DNA from: Penium margaritaceum
Taxonomy: Eukaryota; Streptophyta; Zygnematophyceae; Desmidiales; Peniaceae
Assembly (NCBI GenBank): GCA_023375785.1
Contig: SZWC01000542.1
Span: 181,179-245,178, forward strand
Direction: 5' to 3'
DNA length: 64,000 nt
The translations under genes and the position numbers were made by a program. Positions 11,892 through 24,600 of this stretch are shown here, piece by piece; position 1 is the stretch's first letter; every line of letters starts with the position of its first letter. The notes under the pieces are model-generated. The model had not been told where the DNA came from. It searched no databases and saw only the letters and a program-made list of their open reading frames with translations.

Positions 11892-12629
11892 TGTTGGGAA
11901 AGGAGCCGTCCGGCTCTGTTTCAGGTCCACAGGAGCAAGTTCCAGGAAAATTCCAGATGCCTGCTCCGATCGTCAATCCGTCTTCACCATTGGAAAGATC
12001 AGGTGGCATATTATCTACGGTCCAAGTTTCAGGCCGATCCAACGGTCGGATTGGGAGATATGAATTTTCGAAGTTTCAGGGGTCATGGACCGCCGATGTC
12101 TGGGTCGCCATGGGCAATGGCTCCATGCCTTAGCCTGAGAAAAGAAAAAGGCAAGAGGTCCAGGGTCAAGACCTGATGGGAGAAATTTCCAAAAAGGTCC
12201 TTGGTCTTAGGATTGCCTTGTCAGAGTGTGCTGACTAGGATAAAGGTACCTCACCTTACTTTTTAGGTGAGGTGAGATCCTTGTGTGCTAGCCATGGACA
12301 CATGGCGATTCTCCATGAGTTTGTGGGTGATGTGACCACTAGGAGTGTGCCATGAGAGCATTCTCTAGCTCTCTAGGTCGTGTGTGACTGGTCAGCCTGA
12401 TTGTTGGGCTGATTTCCTCCCTTGTGTGAGATTGTGGACTCTAGTGTGTGAGCCTTAGCCTCCATGGCTAAGTGGTGTGGCTTGTGAGAGGGCTGACTTG
12501 CCCAAGCTCTAGCTCTATATGTACTCCATCATTTTGAGTGATTCAACAACCATTCTTCAGCACAACTGATGCCCTTTCAGTCCCACATGCTCGCTGCTCC
12601 AAGACTCCCTCTCTCCTCCAGATCCAACA
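11892..12629 (+). repeat. 5' LTR of copy B (738 bp)
   Basis: The LTR starts TGTTGGGAAAGG and ends GATCCAACA. It holds a TATA-like CTATATGT (near 12515) and a 9-bp-arm hairpin, ACCTCACCT/AGGTGAGGT (12248-12256 and 12265-12273). GTCAG/CTGAC arms lie at 12220-12235. These elements recur in every family-1 LTR in the window. Confidence 0.93.
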
Positions 12630-13072
12630 NTCCAAAAAGGTCCTTGGTCTTAGGATTGCCTTGTCAGAGTGTGCTGACTAGGATAAAGGTACCTCACCTT
12701 ACTTTTTAGGTGAGGTGAGATCCTTGTGTGCTAGCCATGGACACATGGCGATTCTCCATGAGTTTGTGGGTGATGTGACCACTAGGAGTGTGCCATGAGA
12801 GCATTCTCTAGCTCTCTAGGTCGTGTGTGACTGGTCAGCCTGATTGTTGGGCTGATTTCCTCCCTTGTGTGAGATTGTGGACTCTAGTGTGTGAGCCTTA
12901 GCCTCCATGGCTAAGTGGTGTAGCTTGTGAGAGGGCTGACTTGCCCAAGCTCTAGCTCTATATGTACTCCATCATTTTGAGTGATTCAACAACCATTCTT
13001 CAGCACAACTGATGCCCTTTTAGTCCCACATGCTCGCTGCTCCAAGACTCCCTCTCTCCTCCAGATCCAACA
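12188..13072. other. Assembly gap with duplicated flanks (442 bp twice, single N at 12630)
   Basis: Bases 12188-12629 recur as 12631-13072, equal in length and differing at about two bases, with one N between them. The repeat boundary has no relation to LTR structure. The simplest reading is two overlapping contig ends placed side by side, so the LTR is really 738 bp. Confidence 0.85.
12513..12524 (+). promoter_or_regulatory. Putative LTR TATA box (family 1)
   Basis: CTCTATATGTAC lies about 115 bp before the LTR end and is conserved in the other family-1 LTRs, including the old copy G. Position and sequence fit the LTR promoter that starts the genomic transcript. No expression evidence is available. 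Confidence 0.45.
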
Positions 13073-13074
13073 TT

Positions 13075-13086
13075 TGGTATCAGAGC
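13075..13086 (+). promoter_or_regulatory. Primer binding site of copy B
   Basis: TGGTATCAGAGC is the exact complement of the 3' end of plant initiator tRNA-Met. It begins two bases after the LTR end. It is where minus-strand DNA synthesis starts in this family. Confidence 0.95.
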
Positions 13087-13719
13087 AAGGTTCTGCCAGA
13101 TTCAGCCAGCACAGGCCGTCAGTTTGAGAGTGTCGGGTTTGGGTCAAACCTTGACCAAATTTGACCATCGACAACTGGATTTTCAACTTCTCAAGACAAG
13201 CTTTTCAACGAGCCCAAGATCGCGAAGATCCAACGGTCGGATTGAGAGTTATGTTCAAAACAAGGTCGGCCAGGGCTACACTCTTCTCTATGAGTAAGAC
13301 TGTCGCCTTGTGATGACCATAACTCTCTCATTTCTGTGTCAAATTTAAAAAGTGGCACATGCGAATTGTAGTATTTTTCCTAAGCTTTCTATTGGTGCAA
13401 ACATGTTTGCATTCCATTGATTAGTTTGGGAGAAACGCCATTTACAAACTGGCTGGTCTGAGTTGGAGTAGGAGCAGAATCATACCCTGTTTTCAAGAGG
13501 GCATATCTTTCAAAATCCCCTGTTGATGACCCTGTTTTATGGGTCGATCTGAAAGGTTTTGAGCTGCATTTTCTAGTGGTGGGCTCAATTTTTCCGAATT
13601 CCCAGTCTGCTGGAATCTACAGTCTATTTTCTGTCAGACAGATTTCTGGCAGAAGCAGCAGCAGAAGCAGGGGTAGCGCCGCCACCCAAGGGAAGCATTG
13701 AGCATCACCAAAGCTCAAA

Positions 13720-14720
13720 ATGGCAGCAGCAGGCGTGGTAACAGAAGCCCAGCCCTTGGAGAGGCTGGAAGGATGCGCCAACTTTACGTTTTGGAAGATC
13801 CGTACCCGCCTCCTTTTGGAGGAGAGGGGCTTGTGGGAGGTGGTGAGTGGCGACGAACGCGCTCTGCCTCCACCGGCAAAAGGCATCACCGCAACTCAGG
13901 TGGTGGCGGGGAAGACGCCGCAGAAAGGTGCAGCAGATGCAAGTTCATCTACAATTGCAGCGGCGGCGTATGAGGAGTGGAAGAAGAAGGACAGGCAGGC
14001 CTATCGGTTGCTTGTCAACACCATCTCCAACCCGCATCTTCAGTACGTGAGTGACAAGGCTACTGCAAAGGAGGGGTAGGACACGTTGTGCAAGAAGTAT
14101 GAGAGCAAGGATCCTGCATTCTTCATGCTTTTGGAGGAAAAGATGATGGCGATGAAAATGCAGGGTGGTGAAGGGATGGAGGCGTACCTGGACAGGGCAA
14201 AGGAGCTGGCAAAGCAGCTAAGAGCGGCCGGCAACCCTGTGGAAGAGACGCGCTTCATCCTCCTCTTGCTAAGGGGACTCCCAACCAGCTACGACACGGT
14301 GCGAGAGACGCTGGAGTGCCAGCCAACTCTCGACCTCGACTTCATCTGCACACACCTGGTGCAAGTGGAACTGCGCCGCAATGCCGCAAAACGCAATGGC
14401 GGCAACAGCAGCAGTGAAGCAGCTTTCATGGCGATGGGCTCACGCAACCAGCAGCAGCAGCAGTCCGGGCAGCAGAGAGGGAAGAAGAAGGGCAAGTGCC
14501 ATTATTGCCAGAAAGAGGGGCACTACAAGAAAGAGTGCTTCAAGTTCAAGAGGGACCAGAAGGAGCAGCAGCAGCAGCAGCAAAAGCAGCAATCTCCCCA
14601 GCAGCAGCAGCAGCAGAACCAGACTGGCGTGCGCCATTTTGGCAACATGAACGTGGCCAAGGAGGTGCGCGACCGCCTCTTCATGGCGAAGATTGACATG
14701 TCGCAGGTGGAGAAGGCGAA
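13720..14720 (+). pseudogene. Copy B gag, fossil
   Basis: This is copia capsid and nucleocapsid. The start MAAAGVVTEAQPLERLEG matches copies A and C. The zinc knuckle CHYCQKEGHYKKEC lies at about 14499-14540. It is followed by a CAG-encoded polyglutamine stretch (about 14563-14620), shorter than in copy A. It carries at least one break, so it is not intact. Confidence 0.9.
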
Positions 14721-14729
14721 TCTGGCTTG

Positions 14730-15950
14730 GTATAAAGACTCTGGGTGTACCAAGAGTCTGACGCACCACAGGGAGTGGTTGATGCAATTGCTGTCCATCC
14801 CTCCCCGTCCTATCGCTTTGGGTGATGATCGGGTGGTGTATGCTGAAGGGATTGGGATTGTGGAGATGTGGCTGGAGACCCCGCGTGGCATTGAAGTGGG
14901 AGTGTTCCATGGCGTGCTGTACGTACCTAATGCTGCATTTAACCTCCTCTCAGTCTCCTCTCTTACAAACACAGGACTGCGCGTCGTCTTCGTTGATGAC
15001 TATGGCTACATCCTCAATAAAGATACAGGAGAGGAGTTGACCAGGTCGGTGAAGGACGGCAACATGTACCGCCTGCTGGGGGCGACCAAGATCCCGCGTG
15101 AGCAGAGTCTTGCAGCAGTGGTGCAGGCAACAGATGGTGAGATCTGGCATGCGCGCTTCGGCCACATCGGCATGCGTGCCTTGCAGCAGCTTCAAGCAAA
15201 GCAGATGGTGCGTGACCTACCTACCATCTCTAACTTTGAACAGCAGTTGTGCATCGGCTTTTTGGAGGGGAAGCAGCACCGGGAGGCGTTCTGTGGAGCA
15301 GGGGAGCGTGCAAAGGAGGTGTTGGAGCTGGTCCACACGGACCTGTGTGGACCGATGCAGACCCAGAGCTTTGGAGGCTCTATGTATTTCCTGACCTTCA
15401 TTGATGATTTCAGCCGTTACACTGCTGTGTACTTCCTTCCTTCCAAGGACCAGTGCTTTGACAGGTTCAAGGAGTTCAAGGCCATGGTGGAGAACCAGAC
15501 TGGCAAGAAGATCAAGGCGCTGCGTAGCGATCGCGGTGGAGAGTACCTGAGCAAGGAGTTCCAGGACTACCTCGCAACAGCTGGCATCAAGGCACAGCGT
15601 ACTGCACCATACTCGCTACAGCGGAACGGTGTAGCAGAATGCGCCAACCGAACCATTGTGGAGTCGGCACGCTCCATGCTGCACGCGGCTCGGCTGACCT
15701 ACGACTTCTGGGCTGAGGCCGTGAGCACTGCAGTCTACATCAAGAACCGCAGTCCAACTAAGGCGCTGGAGCAGATGACGCCGTACGAGGCGTGGTTCGG
15801 CAAGAAACCGAGCATGGGTCATCTCCGATCATTTGGCAGCCTGGCGCACATGCACGTGCCCAAGGAGAAGCGGCAGAAATGGGACGCAAAGAGTGCGCAG
15901 ATGCTGATGATTGGCTACGACGTGGCAAGCAAGGCCTATCGCCTCTCTTA
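14730..15950 (+). pseudogene. Copy B protease and integrase, fossil
   Basis: The aspartic protease motif (KDSGC) is at 14734-14748. The integrase zinc region begins with HARFGH near 15147. The catalytic core spans about 15310-15650, with HTDLCGP near 15333, a TFIDDFSRY segment and a GGEYL segment carrying the conserved Glu near 15540. The PR-before-IN-before-RT order defines copia. The integrase would insert cDNA into host DNA. The element as a whole is broken. Confidence 0.9.
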
Positions 15951-16369
15951 GAGGGATACAGGCCACATCATCATCTCCAGGGATGTCGTCTTCAACGAGA
16001 GCAACGTCATCGGCACCAACATTGTCTGTTAAGAGGCAGCAGAACCAGCAGCTGACGAGACAGAGGGAGCAGAAATCCTTCTTGACCCACTCTCTCCCGA
16101 TCCTTCCTCTACTGTGACAGTGGGAGAATCACTCTACTCTCCCATGTCTGATGCAACAGATACAGCAGCCTCACCGGTAGAAGTAGAGGAGGAAGATGTA
16201 GCACCACCAGTAGTAGCAGTTGTGCCAGCAGCACCGCGCCAGCCGCCCGCTAACACTCCAGCACCAGGTCGCAGGTACCCTCTTAGGGTGCGTTACAAGC
16301 CTGGTGAGCGCGGCCATTTCTGGGTGCTGCAGAAACCAGAACAGATGAACGTCGCAGTTGTAGCAGATT

Positions 16370-17920
16370 CAGATGAGCCAACTTCATACAAGGAGGCCAT
16401 GGCTGCACCGGACGCAGCAGATTGGGCGCAAGCCGTGCAGCAGGAGATACAGTCGCAGCTGGACAGCGACACGTGGGAGCTGACTGAGCGTCCACCTGGG
16501 CGTAAGGTGATCAAGTGCAAGTGGGTGTTCAAGAAGAAGCGGGGAGCAGATGGTAACCTGGAAAAAGTACAAGGCGAGGCTGGTCGCCAAGGGCTACTCG
16601 CAGCAGGAGGGCATCGACTACACAGAAACGTTTGCCCCTGTTGCAAAGTTTGCCTCTGTGCGCACGCTCCTCTCTTATGCAGCAGCTGAGGATTTCGAGG
16701 TTCACCACATGGATGTCAATACGGCATTCTTGAATGGTGACTTGGAAGAGGAGATCTACATGGAGCAGCCGGAGGGGTTCGTCATGGATGGCCAGGAACA
16801 CCTGGTTTACAAGCTGCAGAAGTCGCTGTATGGCCTCAAACAAGCGTCGCGTGCTTGGAACCAGAAGTTGGATGCGGCGTTGCAGTGCATGGGGTTTGAG
16901 CGCAGCGAGTGTGACTACAGCGTGTACCGCTGGCAGCATGAGCATGAGATCCTCATCATCATTGTGTATGTGGATGACATGCTCCTCCTTTCCAACAGCA
17001 TGTCTACACTGCAGGCGTTCAAGGAGGCGATGCAGAAGCGCTTCCAGATGTCTGATCTCGAGGAGGCGTCATACTTCCTCGGCATCCAGATCATGCGTGA
17101 CTGCAAATCACACTCTCTCTCCCTAGAGCAGAGTCGCTACATCAAGGATATCCTGCAGCGGTTCGGCATGGCAGAGGCCAAACCCATCGGCACGCCGCTG
17201 GAGACGTGGCAGCACCTCGTGAGCTTCAGTGGAGAAACAGATGCCGTTGAGCGGCAGAAGTACCAGAGCGCCGTCGGCAGTCTTATGTACCTGATGGTGG
17301 CATCCAGGCCTGACCTCACACAGGCTTTGTGCGCTGTGAGCCAGCACATGGCTAATCCCGGACCCGAGCACCAGAAGGCAGTGAAGCGGATCTTTCGCTA
17401 CCTTGTTGGAACCATCAACGTCCGCATCACCTACAACGGCAACGACAACAGCATCATCGGCTACACAGATGCAGATTGGGCTTCAAATCCTGAGACCCGC
17501 AAGTCCATCTCTAGACATGTGTTTCTCATGAATGGAGGTACCATCAGCTGGTGCAGCAAGCGACAGGTGGTCGTGGCCACCTCGAGCACAGAAGCTGAGT
17601 ACGTCTCTCTGAACTTTGGAACCAAGGAAGCAGTTTGGCTCCAGCGTCTCATGGCGGAGATGAGTGGGAGTGTAGCAGTTCCAGTTCCTGTATGCGTCGA
17701 CAACCAGAGCGCAATCGCACTCGCCAAGAATCCTGAGCACCATGAACGCACCAAGCACATTGACATCGCATATCACTTCATCAGGCACATGGTGTAGGAG
17801 GGTGCTATCAAGCTGGAGTTTACTCCAACCAGCAGGCAGGTCGCTGATTTCTGCACTAAGCCAGTGACCCATGAGAAGCAGCAGTTCTACATGAAGGCAT
17901 GTGGACTCAGCCCACTCTGA
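16370..17920 (+). pseudogene. Copy B reverse transcriptase and RNase H, fossil
   Basis: Copia RT starts around the PDAADWAQAVQQEIQS segment. It includes KARLVAKGYSQQEGIDYTET-type residues, the MDV.TAFLNGDL motif and the catalytic YVDDM (16967-16981). RNase H follows, with TDADWA (about 17464) and ATSSTEAEY (about 17578). The polyprotein tail ends in GLSPL with a stop at 17918-17920, just before the purine tract. It shows breaks and is a fossil. Confidence 0.92.
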
Positions 17921-17924
17921 CTGC

Positions 17925-17939
17925 GGCAAAGTGGGAGAT
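17925..17939 (+). promoter_or_regulatory. Polypurine tract of copy B
   Basis: GGCAAAGTGGGAGAT abuts the TGTTGGG start of the 3' LTR. The same tract, in reverse complement, lies beside the 3' LTRs of copies A and C. It primes plus-strand synthesis in the family. Confidence 0.8.
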
Positions 17940-18669
17940 TGTTGGGAAAGGAGCAGTCCGGCTCTGTTTCAGGTCCACAGGAGCAAGTTCCAGGAAAATT
18001 CCAGACGCCTGCTCCGATCGTCGATCCGTCTTCTTCATTGGAAAGATCAGGTGGCAAATTATCTACGGTCCAAGTTTCAGGCCGATCCAACGGTTGGATT
18101 GGGAGATATGAATTTTCGATGTTTCTGGGGTCATGGACTGCCGATGTCTGGGTGGCCATGGGAAATGGCTCCATGCCTTAGCCTGAGAAAAGAAAAAGGC
18201 AAGAGGTCCAGGGTCAAGACCTGATGGGAGAAATTTACAAAAAGGTCCTTGGTCTTAGGATTGCCTTGTCAGAGTGTGCTGACTAGGATAAAGGTACCTC
18301 ACCTTTCTTTTTAGGTGAGGTGAGATCCTTGTGTGCTAGCCATGGACACATGGCGATTCTCCATGAGTTTTTGGGTGATGTGACCACTAGGAGTGTGCCA
18401 TGAGAGCATTCTCTAGCTCTCTATGTCGTGTGTGACTGGTCAGCCTGATTGTTGGGCTGATTTCCTCTCTTGTGTGAGATTGTGGACTCAAGTGTGTGAG
18501 CCTTAGCCTCCATGGCTAAGTGGTGTGGTTTATGAGAGGGCTGACTTGCCCAAGCTCTAGCTCTATATGTACTCCATCATTTTGAGTGATTCAACAACCA
18601 TTCTTCAGCACAAGTGATGCCCTTTCAGTCCCACATGCTCGCTGCTCCAAGAGTCCCTCTCTCCTCCAT
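17940..18669 (+). repeat. 3' LTR of copy B (~730 bp)
   Basis: It starts TGTTGGGAAAGG and aligns to the 5' LTR throughout with about 4-5% differences by eye. Its last several bases differ from the family end GATCCAACA. The minisatellite resumes immediately, repeating a ~38 bp piece of the left flank (11854-11891 equals 18674-18711). Confidence 0.92.
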
Positions 18670-21600
18670 AACGACACCCTACTTACTCCCTACTTGCACC
18701 CTAGTTGCATCCTTGTTGCAAGCTAGTTGTACACCACTTGTATCCTAGCTGAGCCCAAATTTTTCCTATGTGTGCGTTTGTTCCGTCATATTTACGTAGT
18801 AGAAGTGCCGTAGTTGTACCAATCTTGCATCCTACTTGCGCCATACTTGTGCCATAGTGGCGCCCTTGTTGCGCCCAAGTTGGGCCCTTGTTACACCATT
18901 CTTAAGCTGTCTTTGCGTCCTTCTTGCACCATAGTTGGGGCATGCTTGCACCCTAGTTATGCCCTAGTGGGGCCGAAGTTGCGCCTCAGTTGGGAAGGCC
19001 AGACCTAGATGTGCCCTAGTTGCGCCCTAGTTGCGTCCAAGTTGTGCCCCGGTTGTGCCAATTTGCGCCCTAATTACATCCTAGTTGTGCCCTAGTTCTG
19101 CCCTAATTGCGCCCTCATTGTGCGCTAGTTGCGCATTAGTTGGGCACTAGGTACGCGCAAGTTACGCCCTAGTTGTGCCCTACTTGTGCCTATTCTGTGC
19201 CCTACTTGCACTATATTTATGCCCGATTCGTGTCTTTGTTATGCACTAGCTGCGGCCTCAGTCGGGCATTGTCTACACCTTAGTAGCACCCAAGTTGTGC
19301 CCTTGTTTCACCCTTGTTCTGCCCTTTGTTCGTCCTACTAATGCCCTAGTTGCATCCTAGTCGCGCCCTAGTTACGCCATAGTTGCGCCCTATTTGCGTC
19401 CTAATTGAAACCTAGTTACGCCCTACTTGCACCCTATTTGCGCCCTACTTGTACTCTACTTTATCCCTACTTGCGCCATACTTCCTCCCTAGTTGCACCC
19501 TAGTTACGCCCTACTTGCCCCCCCTACTTGGGCCCTAGTTGCATTGTAGTTGCATCCTACTTGCACACTAGTTGCGTTATACGTCAAAGTTGCGACCTAG
19601 TTGGACCTATTTGCGCCCTACTTGTACCTTAATTTTGGCCCCCATTCCCTAGGTACGTCCTACTTGCCTCCTAGTTGCAACCCTGTTGCACTCTAGTTTT
19701 TCCTAGTTTAGCCTTTGTTGGGCACTAGGTACACCCTATTTGCACCCTCATTATGTCCTACTTGTGTCCTGGTTACACCCTAGATGCGCCCTAGTTGCGC
19801 CCTTGTTGTGACCTAGTCGCGCCATAGTTGCGTCCTAGTTGCGCCTAATTAGGACACAATCTATGTCCTACTTGAGCCCTTTCAGCTCTTGTTGCGCCCT
19901 ACTTTTGCCCTTCTTAAGCCCATTTTGCGCCCTAGCTGCCCTTTAGTTGCGCCCTAGTTGCGCTGTAGTTGCGCCTCAGTTGGGTCCTAGTTACCCCCTA
20001 GATGTGCCATAGTTGCGCCATACTTTTGCCTTAGTGTGTCCTAGTTTTATCCTAGTTGCTCCCTTGTTGCGCCCTTGTTGTGCCCTATTTACGACTTAGA
20101 TGTGTCCTGCTTGCACCTTGCATCCTTGTTACGTTCTAGTTGCACCCTTGTTGCGTCCCACTTACAGCCTACTTGCGCCCTACTTGCACCCGAGGTGTGC
20201 CCTACTTGTACTCGTCTTGCGTCATAGTTGCACCCTAGTTACGTCCTATTTACACCTTGGTTGTGCTCTAGTTGTGCCATACTTGCGCCTTAGTTGCACC
20301 CTGGATGCACCTCCGTTGGACACTAGCTACACCCTTGTTGTTCCCCAGTTGCATCCTGGTTGGGCCCTAGTTGTGCCCTACTTGCGCCCTTCCACCCTAG
20401 TTATGCCTTACTTGGACACGTTTTGTGCCCAACTTCAGTCCTATTTGTGCCCTAGTTGTGCCTTAGTTAGGTACTAGTTACGCCCTAGTTGTGTCCTACT
20501 TGTACCATACCTGTAACCTAGTTGTACCCTAGTTGTGCCTTAGTTGCACCCTTCTTGCACTCAACTTGCGCCATAGTTGCACCCTAGTTGTGCCGTAGTT
20601 GTGCTCCACTTGCGCCCTACTTGTGCCCTATTCGGGCCCTAATTGTATAGTAGTTGTGTCCTAGTTGCGCCCTACTTGCGCCGTACTTGTGCAAAACGTG
20701 GGCCCTTGTTGTGTCCCAAATGCACCCTAGTTACACCCTACTTAAGCTCTAGCGACTCCCTAGTTGCACCCTAGTTGCGCCATAGTTGCGCCCTAGTTGG
20801 ACCTTAGTTGGACAATAGCTACATCCTAGTTGCGCCCTGGTTACACCCTACGTGTCCATACTTCCACCCTAGTTGCACCCAGCTTGCACCCTAGTTGCGC
20901 CCTAGTTCGGGCCTAGTTGTACCCTAGATGGAGCCTAGTTGCACCTTTCTTGGGCACAGTCTACACCCTAGTTACACCCTAGTTTTGTCCTATAGGTACT
21001 CTAGTTGTGCCGAACTTGCACCCTACTTATACCCTAGTTATGCCCTACTTGCGCCCTAGTTATGCCTCAGTTGTGCTCTAGTCACGCCCTAGTGCTGCCC
21101 TAGCTGCGCCCTAATTGTGCCCTACTGTGCCCCCTTGTTCCACCCTACGTGCACCCTAGTTGTGCTCTAGCTGGTGCTCGTCTGCGTCTCAGTCGCGCAC
21201 TAGCTATACCCTAGTTAAGGCCTAGTTTCACCCTAGTTACAACATAGTTTCACCATAGTTCAATCCTATTTGCACCCTATGTGCACCTCAATTTCACCCT
21301 ACCTGCATCCTTTCTGCACCCATGTTGCACCCTAGTTACATCCCAATTGCGTCCTAGTCATGTCCTACTTGCAGCCTACTTGCGCATTAGTTTCCAATTT
21401 GTATCCTATTTGTACCCTATTTTCAACCTAGTTGCGTCATACTTCCGCCCTAGTTGCACCATACTTCTGCCCTAGTTCTACCCTACTTGCACCCATCTTG
21501 TGCCGTAGTTACGTGCTAGTTGTGTCCTAGTTGCGCTCTACTTCTTCCCTACTCGCTCCCTACTTATGCCATAGTTGCACCCTACTTGCGCCCCATTCAT

Positions 21601-24600
21601 GCCCTAGTTCTACCCTATTTAGACCCTAGTTGAGCCTCAGTTGGACACACGCAACGCTCTAGTTTCTCCCGGGTTGTACCCTAGTTGCGCCCTACTTGCA
21701 CCCAACCTACTCTCTTGTTGCGCCCTAGTTGCGCCCTAGTCGCATCCTGGTTGTGCCTTTGTTTGGCACTAGCTATACACTAGTTGCACCCTAGTTGTAC
21801 CCTAGTTGCACCCTAGTTGAACCCTAGTTATACCCTAGTTGGGCCAAACTTGCGTCGTTCTTACGCTTTATTTGCGCCCTAGTTTCGCCGTACTTGCGCC
21901 CTAGCAGCGCCTGTTTGGCACTATCTACGCCGTATATTCACCTTAGTGGTACCCTTGTTGCGCCCTAGCTGTGTCCTACTTATGCCATGTTTACACCATA
22001 GTAACGCCGTAGTTGCGCCCTCGTTCCATCGTACTTGCGTTGTACTTGCGCCGTACTTGGGCACTAGCTGCACCCTAGTTACAACCCAGTTGTATCCTAT
22101 TTGCGCCCTTGTTGTGTGCTACTTGTACCCTAGTTTTGCCCTTGTTCCACCCTAGTTACGTCCTAGTTGCACCTCAGTTGGGCAGAAGCCACGGCCTAGT
22201 TACGGCCTACTTGCGTCCTAGTTGTACCCTGGTTGGGCCCTTGTTGCGCCCTTGTTGTGCCTTGGTCGTACCTAAGTTGCATCCGAGTTTCGCCTCATTT
22301 TAGCACCACATACGTTCTAGTTCTGGCGTACTTCTGCATTTGTTGCACCCTCCTTTTATCTTAATTGCATCCTAGTTACCCACTACATCTGCCCTAGTTG
22401 CTCCTCAGTTGGATCCTAGCTACACCCTAGTTGCGTCCTAGTTGCACCATAGATGCGGCTTTGTTGTTCCCTTGTTGTACCCTGGTTGCGCCCTTGTTGC
22501 ATCGAAGTTACGCCCTATTTGTTCCCTAGTTGTGTCCTACTCCTCCTACTTGTGCCCTTGTTCTCCCTAGTTGCACCCTAGTTCTGTCCTACTTGCACCC
22601 TACTTGCGTCCTACTTGCGCACTAGGTGCGCTCTAGGTGCACCCTACTCGTCCCCATCTTGCGTCCTAGTTGCAACCTAGGTAAGCCCTAGTTACGCCGC
22701 AGGTATGCCCCAGTTGTGCCCTACTGGCGCCCTAGTTGCGCTATGGTTGCGCCTTCCTTCGGAAATAGCTACGTCCTAGTTGTGCCTTAGTTGTATGTTT
22801 TTTTTCCCTAGTTGCACCCTACTTGGGCCCTATTTGCGCTCTAGTTCTACATTAGTTGCACACTATTTGAGTCCCACTTGGGCCCTGTTTGCGCCCTTCT
22901 TGTGCTTGAGTAGGGCACTAGCTACGCCGTAGTTGTGTCTTACTTGTGCCCTACTTGCAACATAGTTACAACCTACTTTTGCCCTAGTTGCACCCAAATT
23001 TTGCTCTACTTGAAACCTAGTTGCACTCTAATTGCACGCTTATTGCACCGTACTTGCGTTGTACTTGCGCCATATTTGCACCCTAGTTGGACAATTGCTA
23101 TGTCTTCTTTGCATCCTATTTGTGCCATAATCGCACAATACTTGGACCCTTCTTGCGCCCTCATTCTACCCTTGTTGTGCCCTACTTGGGCCCAAGTTGC
23201 ACTCTAGATGCGCTGTAGTTCCGCCCCAGTTGCGCCTTACTTATGCCCTAGTTGCGCCATAGTTGCACCCTTTTTGCACCTTAGTAGGGCAATAGCTACA
23301 CCATACTTTTGCCCTAGTTGCGCCATAGTTATGCCCTAGTTTAGCCTGAACTGTTCCTACTTGGACCCTAGTTCCACTTTGCTTGCGCCATAACTACGTC
23401 CTACTTCCACCATAGTTGGGACCGAGCTAGACCCTTGTTACACCCTAATAACGTCCTAGTTGCGGTCTACTTTTGCCATACTTGCAGCCTACTTATACCT
23501 TTGTTGTGCCTTATTTGTGCCCTAGTTATGTCTCAGTTGCGCCTTACCCGCACCCTTGTCGCACCCTAGCTGGGCCCTAGATGCACCCTAGTTGCGTCCT
23601 AGTTCCACCCTACGTTTGCCCTGGTTGCGCCCTTATTGCATCCTTGCCATGCCCTAGTTGCTCCGTAGTTGCATCGGAGTTGGGCACTAGCTATGCCCTA
23701 GTAGAGGCCTGGTTGTGCCCTAGTTTCACCCTAGTTGCACCCTAGTTGAACCCTAGTTCTCCCCTAGTTGCGCCCTAATTGCACCATAATTGTGCCCTAC
23801 TAGCGCACAAGTTGAGCCTAAGTTCCACCCTAGTTGCATCCAAGTCGCGCCCTAGTTGCGTCCTAGCTGCACCCTAGTTGCGCCGTACTTTTGCCCTAGT
23901 TGTACCATACTTACGTCCTAGTTGCACCCTATTTCCTCTCTAGTTACGTCTTGATTGGGCAGTAGCTGCGCCCCACTTGAGGCATAGTTACGCCCTAGTT
24001 TCACCCTAGTTTCATCCTAGTTAAACCCTAGTTGCACCTTAGTTGTACGAAAATTGCTCCGTACTTGCGCCATACTTGCACCCAAGTTGCACTCTAGTTG
24101 CATCCTACTTACGTCCTACTTGTATCCTAGTTTAGCCCTGCTTGCACCCTACTTAACGCTTACTTATGCCATGGTTACGCCCTAGTTGTGCCATAATTGT
24201 ACCTTTCTTATGCCCTAGTTGTGCCCTAGTTGTGCCATAGTTGCACCCCAATTACACTCTACTTATATCCTACTTGCGCCCTACTTACGCCTTAGTTGCG
24301 TCCTACTTGTGCCCTATTCACGCACGAGTTGCACCCTAGTTACACACCTCACTAGGCACAAGCTACGCCCTACTTTTGCCCTAGTTGCGCCCTAGTTCTG
24401 TCCTAGTTGCGTCCTAGTTACACCCTACTTGCACCCTTGTTGCACCCTAGTTGTAGCCTAGTTGCACCCTCCTTGCAACCTAGCTGTATCTGAGTTGGGC
24501 ACTGTCAACGACCTAGTTGTACCCTACTTCCATCGTTTTTGAGCCCTAGTTGCGCCTTACTTGTGCCTGCTTACGTCCTAGTTGCACTCTAGTCGCGCGC

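Larger units (their letters stand above)
11892..18669 (+). mobile_element. Ty1/copia LTR retrotransposon, family 1, copy B, inserted in the minisatellite
   Basis: This is a complete-looking plus-strand copia element. It has a 5' LTR (11892-12629, with a repeated stretch to 13072 caused by an assembly gap), primer site 13075-13086, gag from 13720, pol to 17920, purine tract 17925-17939 and 3' LTR 17940-18669. Removing the repeated stretch gives about 6.34 kb, the same as copy C. The LTRs differ by about 4-5% by eye, so it is fairly young. The coding frame has about four or five breaks, and the outer tip of the 3' LTR is lost or altered. It is flanked on both sides by the 11-bp array. Confidence 0.95.

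Noticed and set aside
12188-13072. Tandem duplication of half an LTR as a biological event
   Set aside because: It is bounded by a single N, and the same pattern occurs at all four Ns, which points to assembly.
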